From: Deroplatys truncata | Lineage: Eukaryota > Arthropoda > Insecta > Mantodea > Mantidae | Reading direction: 5' to 3' | DNA: 64,000 bases | Assembly: GCA_030765065.1 (NCBI GenBank) | Contig: CM060979.1 | Coordinates: 13,297,001-13,361,000, forward strand | In this document: positions 56,101 through 64,000 of the stretch, piece by piece | Layout of the letters: each line of letters begins with the position of its first letter | How positions within the stretch are numbered: position 1 is the first letter of the stretch | The notes under the pieces: generated by a model | The model's database searches: none | Told to the model about the DNA's origin: nothing | The model's input: the letters and a program-made list of their open reading frames with translations, nothing else | Made by a program: the position numbers and the translations under genes

Positions 56101-58935
56101 ACGAACCACCTACAATAGGTAAAGTGCTGCAACAAGTAAAATACGTTCTGAAAGAAGAGGATTTGGAAAAACTGAGTGACTGTCTTGTCCGATACAATCA
56201 ACATTGATAAAGTAGCAGCAGTTACACTGATACATAACTCAGATATGAAGGGGAGGGAGCCGTTTGCAAAGTCAGATATAAAAACTAAGTTATGACACAC
56301 CTATTCTTTTTCTACTTTTGTTATACAACCACTTCTTAAATATCTGCTTCCTTTTCTTATCTGTGTTCAATAAAGTGCTTGTTAACTTATGCAAGCTATA
56401 CATATGTTATTTACGAGAAAAATCGTGATGCTTTCTTGTCATTGTGTTACTTACACTTGCCACGTGTTTCTGACAATTCGGCAATACTCTTGGCGCAAGG
56501 ATACGTTAACTTTTATTTACATTAGGGCCACTCTAAGAGTGAACAGATAATGGTTCTTACACTTCTAACAGATGGCAGCAGCTGATGAAGTATAACACAG
56601 TCGATAAAACTTAGCCTGGAACTGAACATTTATACAGAGGTCAGTGCAGGCAAATCAAGCATACACACAATCATGGCCAGGTCACAAAATGAACACACAG
56701 TGCATTGGAAAACTTGAGAGAAACCTTGGAACCCGCCTTAAGGAACATTTCTGTGATATTCTCAATAAGCAAACAGAAAAATCAGCCATATTGGTGCACT
56801 TCTGGGAGAGAACAATGAGATAGCAGATATATTGAGTTGCTTAATCCAAAAATTTGTTTGAACCTTAGCTTCAATTACATACCCACGAGCACATGGCTTG
56901 TATGTACTTCCTTTTACTAAAAATGTTCCATACGATGTAGTTTGTAACCTATCTTCTTCAAATTGGAACTCAAGAGAGCACAAATCTAAACGAATTAACA
57001 TATGATTTTTGTTACACTTTTAAATTGCTCAAGATATGACATAATTAATTCAATCTCTGAAGATAAATTGTTATCCAGTTTTGTGTATTAATTTTAAATA
57101 ATGTGGTAGTATTTTTATACTTTTTAAAAACCATGATTACTGCATCATGTGTAACACATCAGTGTAATTATTAACTATGCTAATTAATCATTAATTAGCA
57201 CAATACATTTTATTTTTTCTGAAAAACAATTATAGATATTTACATGAAATTTAAAACAGGCATATAATTGTGATAGAGCAGCACGTGGCAAAATTTCACA
57301 CACATTTAACACGTGGGAAAAAGTTTATATAAAGAAATTTGTGAGGAATCTAATGAATTTTAATATCCCATGAAATATCTTGAGTTTCACACCTAAGTTC
57401 CCACACTGAAGACTCACCTGAGGCCAGCAGTCCACAATAGTCTGGGAAACATTTCCTCAAAATTTAGTTAGTGAAGAAGGGTGTGTAAAGTTCTCACCAA
57501 AATGAATAACAAGTTTACTTGTTTACCTATGAATTAAACCGAAACAAATACCGACGACAAGCATTTTTTTATAACATTTTAGACAAATAGAGTATAAAGA
57601 CGATGCCAGTGCTGTCCATAGTTGTAACTATCTGAATCATGTGTAAGGTCAGGAGCACCTTATCAACTCTTACATAAATTACTATGTATACAAAAGTGTA
57701 GGTTAGCTGCTGTTGCATTATATACCTCAATATACTTGCCTTAGCCCTTTGCTGTTTGGATGTGGATGTAACTGCAAGCACCAGGAGGCGAGGTAAACTT
57801 AGCATTTGTGGCTGGATCTATTTAATGCTTTGCACAATCATCATAAGATATCAGCAGGATGCAAGGATGCCATTTGTAGCCTATTAAAATATGTTCAAGG
57901 AGATTCCCAGCCACAAGTTTATGCCATCAAAACAAACACTGACAGATAGTGAAATAATGCCAATATTAAACTGCCTCTTTGGTCTGGTGGTTAGCACACT
58001 AACCTCCAAATCCAGAGGTGCCAGGTTTAATTCCTGGCTGGAGGATGAGAATTTTTCTTTAGCCCAGATTATTCCCTATCCTCCCTAGAGTCTGGAAGTA
58101 TTAGTGAGAGAGTAAATGTGTATGTGAATTTAATGTTTAAAAAGAAAACCCAAAGATTAACACAGTAGTAAACATTGCTGATGAGCAATTGTTCCCCAAA
58201 AGCAAATCTGACAATGCGGGGGTGGGGGTTAGTATTCAGTGGCAGTTCTTTTTTTGAGTGATTTGGCTCAGAAAAAACTACTTTGTAGTAAGTTGGGTGC
58301 AACGACGAGTGAGACCCAATTGACGAGTGTCCAGATTCACATGTAATGCATGCTGTTAACACTGGTACTCCGTGAGTGTGTGCAATACTAATGTATGTAT
58401 ATATAAGTACATAACGTACAGGTTATTGACTGTTTCTGTACCCAGCAACTTAGTGAATTTTTTTCAAAATCAAAATGAAATCAGGTATGATCACTTACAT
58501 TCACACAATATTATAATGTGCATGAATAAGTGCAAACAACAATACTTTAAATTGTAAAAAAAATGTTTATACTTTGTTCCAAACTAATTCTACATGGGAA
58601 GGGTGTTCCTTATTATTGGAATTAGGATGGCAAAAAATACAAAATATGGAAAAATTGTTTTTCTGCTGAAATAGCTCTTCATAGACTAAAATGCTAACAT
58701 TTTTCATTTGTGTCTGTGCATAAGGTCTTTGATTTAAAGGGATAACATCTATACCCTTTCTCCAAATTCTCTGTAATTGCTAAGTTTTATGTTTTTCAAA
58801 TAAAGATCAACCTTTAAATCCTGCAGTGTTTTCTTTTGCTCTTCTGTTTTAAGCATTAGTAACTCTTTCTCTGCCATTTTCTTCTCATGTTGTTCCTCCA
58901 GCTCTTTATACTGCAGGTTAGCAACCTGTATATCT
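52920..58935 (-). CDS. HAUS1-like augmin subunit, C-terminal two exons
   Basis: Minus-strand coiled-coil protein. Exon 58935-58755 encodes DIQVANLQYKELEEQHEKK to NYREFGER; exon 53177-52920 encodes GDIQSLAINDLVASEELQ to SKTGRKP and stop TGA. Both are rich in Glu, Lys and Leu with heptad spacing. The end, with AEVDQYRALPPNMAKAEELL, resembles the HAUS1 C-terminus (residues around LESYLDLMPNPSLAQVKIEEAK in human), and the preceding exon fits the coiled coil before it. In that family the protein is part of augmin, which recruits gamma-tubulin to spindle microtubules. The identification rests on remembered similarity of a fast-evolving coiled coil, so another spindle or kinetochore coiled-coil protein is possible. 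The N-terminal exons are not seen. The 5.6-kb intron between the two exons holds DNA-transposon and PLE remnants. Confidence 0.55.
53473..53940 (-). pseudogene. Tc1/mariner-type transposase N-terminal remnant
   Basis: Encodes MEENIDKISASFEWSAKKFS, HVAQQLCVSKTSVHTAVTLL and YRVTTVHEVQPCDKE, the helix-turn-helix and linker of an IS630/Tc1-like insect transposase. The second half does not match the catalytic domain, so it is a partial relic. It lies in the HAUS1-like intron and is not expected to be host protein. Confidence 0.45.
54165..54850 (+). mobile_element. DNA transposon with ~200-bp inverted repeats, non-autonomous
   Basis: Arms 54165-54370 and 54655-54850 are inverted copies; outer ends ACGAACCGGCTG / CAGCCGGTTCGT and GAGAGCTAAAGAACTA / GGCTCTCCCTGTA lie inside TA dinucleotides. 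The ~280-bp middle encodes FFQQDSATAHTANISMR on the plus strand, the second-Asp block of an IS630/Tc1-like transposase, then PPAISM. The rest of the transposase is deleted. Confidence 0.75.
55245..55475. repeat. Palindrome of two PLE ends
   Basis: About 85 nt at 55300-55385 are repeated in inverted form at 55390-55470 with few mismatches. Each arm is the PLE terminal sequence (CGTTCAAGTAAGAATATTTT, GTGATGTAGTGTAACAACC). The left arm lacks the GGGAGA/CTCCC-side of helix II. Confidence 0.8.
55743..56207 (+). pseudogene. DDE transposon N-terminal remnant A
   Basis: In two frames: KLGKPLTSGEKK, then LNLFSKFCENYSTFAIKAIV and TIRIIVHNFLFKNEPPTIGK. This is the helix-turn-helix plus linker layout common in insect IS630-like transposases. 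It parallels 60552-60767. Truncated, frameshifted. Confidence 0.5.
56208..56690. other. HAUS1-like intron, nothing recognised
   Basis: No element recognised. Confidence 0.4.
56700..56830 (+). mobile_element. PLE GIY-YIG scrap
   Basis: Encodes RNLGTRLKEHFCDILNKQTE and KSAILVHFWE, the C-terminal half of the GIY-YIG domain as in the element at 21.5 kb. Nothing of the element on either side. Confidence 0.65.
56831..57964. other. HAUS1-like intron, nothing recognised
   Basis: AT-rich; a possible HINE end scrap (TGTGTAACACATCAG) at about 57148. Otherwise nothing recognised. Confidence 0.4.
57965..58360 (+). mobile_element. Second tRNA-derived SINE family
   Basis: tRNA-like start GGTCTGGTGGTTAGCACACT (A box) and GGTTTAATTCC (B box, one base off GGTTCRANNC) at 57979-58040. 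A body to about 58330-58360 is unrelated to the other SINE family here. 3' end uncertain. Confidence 0.6.
58361..58754. other. Intron flanking the penultimate HAUS1-like exon
   Basis: Nothing recognised. Confidence 0.4.
58755..58935 (-). CDS. HAUS1-like penultimate exon
   Basis: About 60 codons of uninterrupted coiled coil, acceptor TTTCAG. The donor is less certain: I take AGG|GTATAG at 58755, which gives phase 0 into the last exon. Another exon between this and the last one cannot be excluded. Confidence 0.6.
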
Positions 58936-58985
58936 CTGAAACAAACCAGATATTAGCTTTATCTGTGTATTATGACAAAAAAAAA

Positions 58986-59050
58986 TTCTGAAGTGTAACA
59001 CTCAAATGACTTCCTCAACCAACTGCATATTCAGATATAGCCCTAATATA
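58986..59050 (+). repeat. HINE-type end scrap
   Basis: ATTCTGAAGTGTAACACTCA then ATGACTTCCTCAAC, the decayed TCTGATG end of the family. Confidence 0.45.
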
Positions 59051-59319
59051 CTACTAGTTCCCTCTGATGTAAACAAAAGCATGTGCTGCTACTTGCCATG
59101 AACCCAAGAACACTCTTACGCCAACATAAATAGTTCCTTAATACATGTATTGTATCATGAAATATTGGGGCAGGAAAGGTATAGAAGTGCACATTTTATT
59201 GTGATTATCATAAGAACTAATTGCTAAAGATAATGGATATATACTAACTGTTAAGAGATTACAAATATGATTTTCGTCTACTATTGTGCTAATGCTGAGA
59301 GTATTTTGTTTATTAATTT

Positions 59320-60332
59320 TGAAGATTTAGAAGCTAGTAACAGTGATGTGTCATAATTTAAAATAAAGAGAGTTGAAGGTTGTTACACTACATCATTAAA
59401 ATGTTCTTAGTTGAATGCGTTTTGGGAGACGGTTTGCTCCCATCGTCAGCATGTTTTCAACAGAGTTTGCCGGTTATTGTCTGGGGAATGTGTGTGGCTA
59501 GTGGTGTTCTCTGGTACTGGGCTCATGAACCTCCAAAGGCTGCTGGGTGGCGGCAGTGCATATACCATTGGAGAAAGAGGAATACCAGAAAGAATACCCA
59601 CATTATCCACATAGCCACTATGAATGGATACCAGAAAAAAACAATAGATAAGAAGATAAAAAAGTTTGAAAGACAGAAATACATCCAACAAACGACTACT
59701 TTACTCAGACAACAAAAACCACAAGCATATAGGAAATTCACTTATCACCCTTGGACACATCATAAATTTCAAAGGATTTTCAAGAAATACATCACCCTGT
59801 CTCAACAGAATAACCACAATATACAGAAACTACTATGCAACAGGACAAAAGATCCTATCCCCAACGATAAATCAGCTGGTATATATCAAATTGTTTGTAA
59901 TGACTGTAACCTGGTATACATAGAAAGAACCAAAAGAAATCTTGAAATAAGACTTAAAAAGCATATAAGATGCATTTACCAAAAACAGCCAGATAAATCA
60001 GGAGTAGCTTATCAGTTCTGGTCTTCTAACCATGATATCACTCCAAACATAAAACTCTTAAAACCGATGAACAACAGCAATGAATTGGACATCCGGGAAA
60101 AAAATACATATCGTCAAACACAGGAATCATCTAATGAATTTCGAACTGCCGCCACCCAGCAGCCTTTGGAGGTTCATCAGCCCCACACCAGAAAACACCA
60201 CTAGCCACACAATAACTGGCAAACTTAGTTGAAAACATGCTGACGATGGGAGCAAACCGTCTCCCGAAACGCGTTCAAGTAAGACGTTTTAGTGATGTAG
60301 TGTAACAACCTTCAACTCTCTTTATTTTAAAG
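59320..60332 (+). mobile_element. Penelope-like element with inverted ends, no RT
   Basis: Left end 59320-59565 is an inverted copy of the right end 60155-60332. Between them one open frame (to 60204) encodes KKFERQKYIQQTTTLLRQQK, HNIQKLLCNRTKDPIPNDKS, then GIYQIVCNDCNLVYIERTKR and the rest of the GIY-YIG domain. The RT region is missing, so this is a deleted, non-autonomous copy. It provides the empty site for the LINE at 39147-40345. Confidence 0.85.
60232..60285 (+). ncRNA. Hammerhead-like motif in PLE end (best copy)
   Basis: ACATG, core CTGACGA (60240-60246), extra T, GGGAG, loop, CTCCC, GAAA, palindromic ACGCGT, then T and CAAGT. Helix I pairs ACATG with CAAGT with one A-A mismatch. 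An inverted copy lies in 59405-59460. Confidence 0.55.
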
Positions 60333-60551
60333 TATTTTGTTTGTTAATACCAGCTGTATGCATGACTACCATTCTCTTGCATATACAAGAAATGCAGCAG
60401 TGAATTTCCAGAGGTGCTATCTGAGTACCAAATAATCACTTTGCATAACACAGGAAATATGATATGCAAACAGGCATTCATAATACACTAGCGCATGTAT
60501 GCTCAGCTCAGGTCAAATTTTATGATTTAGTCAATTGGTATTCGAGTTCTC

Positions 60552-60945
60552 ATGGCAGAGGAAAGTGCGTGTAGTGCACTGTTCAAACACAAAAGTGGGA
60601 AACAGTTAAAAAGTGGTGAAAAACAAACAATACTTAATATATTCAACTCACTATTAGAAAAATACCCTACACTTGCATTACTGCATATTACGAAACTAAT
60701 ATCGGATTTTACAGGCATTTCAGTGAGAAGTGTAACCAAAGCGAGCAGGGAATATAAACAGACATAATAGGGCATAGAAGAGGAGAATCAAATGTGGGAA
60801 CTTGTTTTGTGTGCGACAGTGTTGTGGAATTGTGGATAAGCTTGTCATTATTTTAGAGAGTACTTCTGATTCCGATATGGCAGTTGAGTCATCTTCGGAG
60901 GATTCGGATTTGGGTGTTGCACTTTTGCCCGAGTATTGTGATTAA
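60552..60945 (+). pseudogene. DDE transposon remnant B, internally deleted
   Basis: Encodes LFKHKSGKQLKSGEKQTILN and ISVRSVTKASREYKQ (N-terminal HTH region). About 100 bp later, in another frame, it encodes ESTSDSDMAVESSSEDSDLG, an acidic tail like that ending many such transposases. The catalytic domain between is gone. Confidence 0.5.
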
Positions 60946-61644
60946 TGTAAGTAAAATGTTCATTTCCACAGTTATAAAATCTATTGTTACCTCAGGTTGC
61001 ATTTTGAACCATGATTTTCATGCAGGGCACCTTTTTATAGATTGAAACAATGTTCAACAAGCATGTGAGAGGGGAACAAGCAGCCATTAGGGGCGGGGAT
61101 TGCGAACTACTTTTGTGCGAATAATACAAAAAGTTTGTTTACAGTGAGAGGCACTCTTTGGCATAGACAGTAGTATGGGCATCATGTCTTACAGGGTTTT
61201 TGTGAGGAACATACAGCCCTTCAAGAGTACAGCACTAATGTGTGCCTCAAGAGCTAAGTCTTAGTGATAAAACAAATGTCTTACAGGATAAGATACTATT
61301 GAAACATCTAGTAGTTGACGTAGGAACTAATACAATGCATTCTTTTAAACAAAATTACTTTAATATTAGACTTTCGTTTTTGAGACACCATTGCCTTGCT
61401 GTTACTCATTTGGCACCATCCAGGGGACATGTGTAGCTTAAGGAATGCTACAGACGCAAGTAACACTGTCTCGAATGCAGGTCATTAAACAAAACTGAAA
61501 TCCTTATAGAAAACTATTACCACGCAATGGATTCCTGTCCATGTTGGAGTTGCAGACAATGAGATAGCAGATGAACACTACAATCTGCATGGAACAAAAC
61601 CCTTGATAGTGTATTCAATCAAGAAGATAATCAGAACAAAACCT
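60946..61644. other. No recognisable feature
   Basis: Nothing recognised on either strand. Confidence 0.4.
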
Positions 61645-63010
61645 TGATGCAGTAATTTGTATCACAAATTACTTAAATGTAAATAATGATTGTAATATGA
61701 ATATGCATTTTTATGTGACATTGATTTGAGATGACATTTCGCTTCGTCTACTTCCTTCATCCCATACCAGGCATCGGGCTGATCACCCATCCTGGATGCT
61801 CTGTCTGATCCATGAGTGTCTGCTCCTCGACGGGCCTCTGACCCCAGGCACCCGCTTGTAAGTCCTGGGGGGTGTAAGTCCTACATAAGTGGAGGGTAAA
61901 CAGATAATGAATGAATGAATGAATGATTTGAGATGTTTCTTAACTGTAATTATTGTTGAGAAGTAAGTTTTTAATGCCTTACTGAAACTGTCAATAATAG
62001 CGCGCAATAATGCAGCGAGGGGGGGTGAGCTGTTTATCATTATTGGAAACGAGGAAGTTACGTAATGTTGGCGCGTTTTTTCTGTTTAGAAACTTCTGGA
62101 ATATTTTCTCCCTAAAGCATATGTATTCATAATTTTCATTGGATATTAAAATAGACGCTAATGTTGGCGCGTTTTATTAGCCAATAGTAGTTCAGTTATA
62201 ATCTTTAGGCGTATCTGGATGTGGGTGTATAAAAAGCCAAGTCGAGGTAGATCGCGGCCAGTTCATCGAAAGTCTCAGTACATTACACGTCGCCTTCAGT
62301 CGTCCAGTTCATCAAAAATCTGTGTACACTACACGTCGTCTTCAGTCAGCCAATTCGTCAAAAGTATTTGTACGGCAAACGTCGGGTATCGATTCACAAG
62401 TTACGCGCAGCAAAATTATGAATAATCTAAAGTGTTGTAAGGTTAATTATACAAAAAGTTGAAGTACGTGGATTAAAAGCGATCAGTAAGAAGTTATTAT
62501 AACAGTTTCAGTTTGGCGAGTGTTACGATCAATGTATAAATGTGAAAGTTAACGTGTTTGACAATAAATGTGTAAAACAAATTTCTTCATCAGTTTTATA
62601 TTTGGATAAAAGATTCCTTTCCGTTTACACAACCCTGATCAAGAGACATGTTCGACCGAGAGATAATAGTTAGCCGGAGGACAGTAAACAAAACTTAAAA
62701 ATTCTTTCAAACACTAATACTAGGTACCACAAATTGCTAACACTAGATGAAGCTACAAACCGAACAAATGAATGACGTCACAAGATGGCTTCAACACTGA
62801 TGTAAACAAACATTTGTAAGTAATACCGTTACAAATTGGCTACCACAACGTGGGGCTACAATAATGTCAAATATAAATTACAATTAATACTATCGCAAAT
62901 TGGCTCCCATACGTGGGGCAGTTAAAATTATGTAACCAAACAAAACAAAAGCAGCACAATATAAGATCTTCAAGTTCTAATAATTTACGTAAAAACATAT
63001 TACGCAAACA
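61645..63010 (+). mobile_element. LTR-type fossil, copy 3, with leader
   Basis: LTR from about 61645 (TGATGCAGTAATTTG, matching the complement of copies 1 and 2) to about 62740, with TATAAAAAGCC at 62228 and AATAAATGTG at 62563. It is followed by a leader in which GGCTACCACAACGTGGGGC and GGCTCCCATACGTGGGGC occur 50 bp apart. It contains a 190-bp insertion at 61734-61923. Broken, older than copies 1 and 2. Confidence 0.6.
61734..61923 (+). mobile_element. Short retroposon inserted in the LTR fossil
   Basis: 190 bp between copies of TGATTTGAGATG (61722-61733, 61924-61935), with a (TGAA)n tail at 61908-61923. The GC-rich body looks like the 3' end of a LINE or a SINE built on one. Family not assigned. 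Confidence 0.65.
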
Positions 63011-63109
63011 TAGATACACTCGCAACCTTTGAAACGTGGAAGAAAGAAATTACTCAATTCCTAGAAAGAAGTGGGAAAAAAGAAATGATCTAACATTTCA
63101 AAAACAAAA

Positions 63110-63320
63110 TAAACCGAGGAAAGAAGCTGTGGCACCCTTCAGATTGGGAACAGACATGACTGTCTAGATGCGCATCTAGCTAGAATTAAAATATACCCGA
63201 TGGAAGACTGCACTATTTGCAAAGAACCTGAATCAGTAATGGACTCGAATCTCCTACTCAATAGCAAGGCAATTTATCAGCAAGAATTGGACCACTAGAA
63301 GCAACATGAAGCAAGTTTTT
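63110..63320 (+). mobile_element. LINE fragment (post-RT region)
   Basis: Across broken frames it resembles the FRLGTDM...LNAHLARIKIYP, CTICKEPESVMDS segment found near the C-terminus of several insect LINE clades. Short and decayed. Confidence 0.4.
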
Positions 63321-63368
63321 GTTTTACATGTGACATATTGTGTATTACTGTATTATTCTTACTGCTAT

Positions 63369-64000
63369 ACGAGGATCGGCTGATAAGTCCCGGGCCTCTC
63401 AATGAAAACATTTAAATTTTTTTTTTCTTTTTATTTCTCAACATAATCTCCAGAAAGGTTAATACATTTGTCATACCAGTGTTCTAATTTAATTAAACCA
63501 TCTCTGTAGTGTGATTTATCAAGGTCCTCAAAATAGCTGTTTACCATATCAGTGGCCTCCTCGTTGCTGTGAAATCTTCATCCTCCAAGACATTTTTTGA
63601 GATCTGGCGAATAGGGTGGATGTTCAAGCAATTCGAACTTTAATTTGCAAATTTTCCCCATTGCAATGACAACAATGGGCCAGAGCATTGTCGTGATGAA
63701 ACAAGATTTTTTTTTTTTTTTTTTGCCAAATGAGGTCTTTGTCTTTTCACCTCATCACTCAAATGTTGCAGTAAGCTTGTGTAGTAGTCACCAGTGATAC
63801 TTTTACCCTTTTCCAAGTAACCAATAAAAATAATTCCCTGTGCATCCCAGAAAACACTCACCATAATCTTGTTAGCTGACAAACTTGACTTTGCCTTTTT
63901 TGGAGTTGGTTCACCTGGCGCAATCCACTGTTTTGACTGTGATTTACTTTCTGGAGTGTAGTGATGTATCTAAGTTTCATCCTTGGTAATAAGCCGTCTC
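63369..64000 (-). mobile_element. Mariner element, cut by the window edge
   Basis: Begins TATACGAGGATCGGCTGATA, a mariner-type terminal repeat. The minus strand encodes, from the edge inward, PESKSQSKQWIAPGEPTPKK, then NKIMVSVFWDAQGIIFIGYL, ITGDYYTSLLQHL and RPHLAKKK, which contains the second catalytic Asp of mariner transposase. A T run at 63709-63724 disrupts the frame after HLAKKK. The N-terminal part and other end are outside the window. Confidence 0.85.

Noticed and set aside
56700-56830. Possible host GIY-YIG nuclease (SLX1-like)
   Set aside because: The fragment matches the PLE endonuclease in the same window and has no host-type domains nearby.

Overview
The window is AT-rich animal nuclear DNA, almost certainly from an insect with a large genome. 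Host exons are short, obey GT/AG rules, and lie in introns up to about 13.6 kb that are packed with transposable elements. Mariner elements, Penelope-like elements (PLEs), LINEs, tRNA-derived SINEs, MITEs and a Helentron-like short repeat are all present. The lineage within insects cannot be fixed from the sequence alone.

Three host genes are visible. (1) On the minus strand, 5484-15341, are four coding exons of a Ras-family GTPase of the Rit/Ric type (156 codons; the C-terminal exons are not seen and probably lie left of the window). (2) On the plus strand, 16218-52901, is a five-exon PRCC orthologue (436 residues, every intron in phase 0). (3) On the minus strand from 52920 rightward are the last two recognisable exons of a coiled-coil protein that best resembles HAUS1 of the augmin complex; its N-terminal part is not seen. 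Ric and PRCC are head to head with an 876-bp shared upstream region that holds a near-perfect hairpin. PRCC and the HAUS1-like gene are tail to tail with only 18 bp between stop codons.

The rest is repeats. 1-5 kb: an internally deleted mariner, a TTAA-flanked MITE inside a LINE remnant, and copies of a ~0.85-kb dispersed repeat. 5-15 kb (Ric introns): more copies of that repeat, a SINE, an LTR-type fossil and a minisatellite. 16-38 kb (PRCC introns 1 and 2): about a dozen copies of the ~0.85-kb repeat, a PLE interrupted by a LINE, a tandemly duplicated SINE and a second LTR-type fossil. 38.8-52.3 kb (PRCC intron 3): a PLE split by a LINE, a second MITE copy, a nest of PLE + LINE + two solo LTRs, another LINE, and two head-to-tail copies of the ~0.85-kb repeat. 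53-64 kb: DNA-transposon remnants, a palindromic PLE end, a PLE with inverted ends, a third solo-type LTR, a LINE fragment and a mariner running off the right edge.

Two repeat observations stand out. The ~0.85-kb repeat has the layout of non-autonomous Helentrons (HINEs): offset short inverted repeats, a terminal palindrome, an internal CA microsatellite, and A/T-run flanks. The PLE ends carry a hammerhead-ribozyme-like core (CTGANGA, helix II, GAAA, very short palindromic helix III) whose paired stems co-vary between divergent PLE subfamilies.
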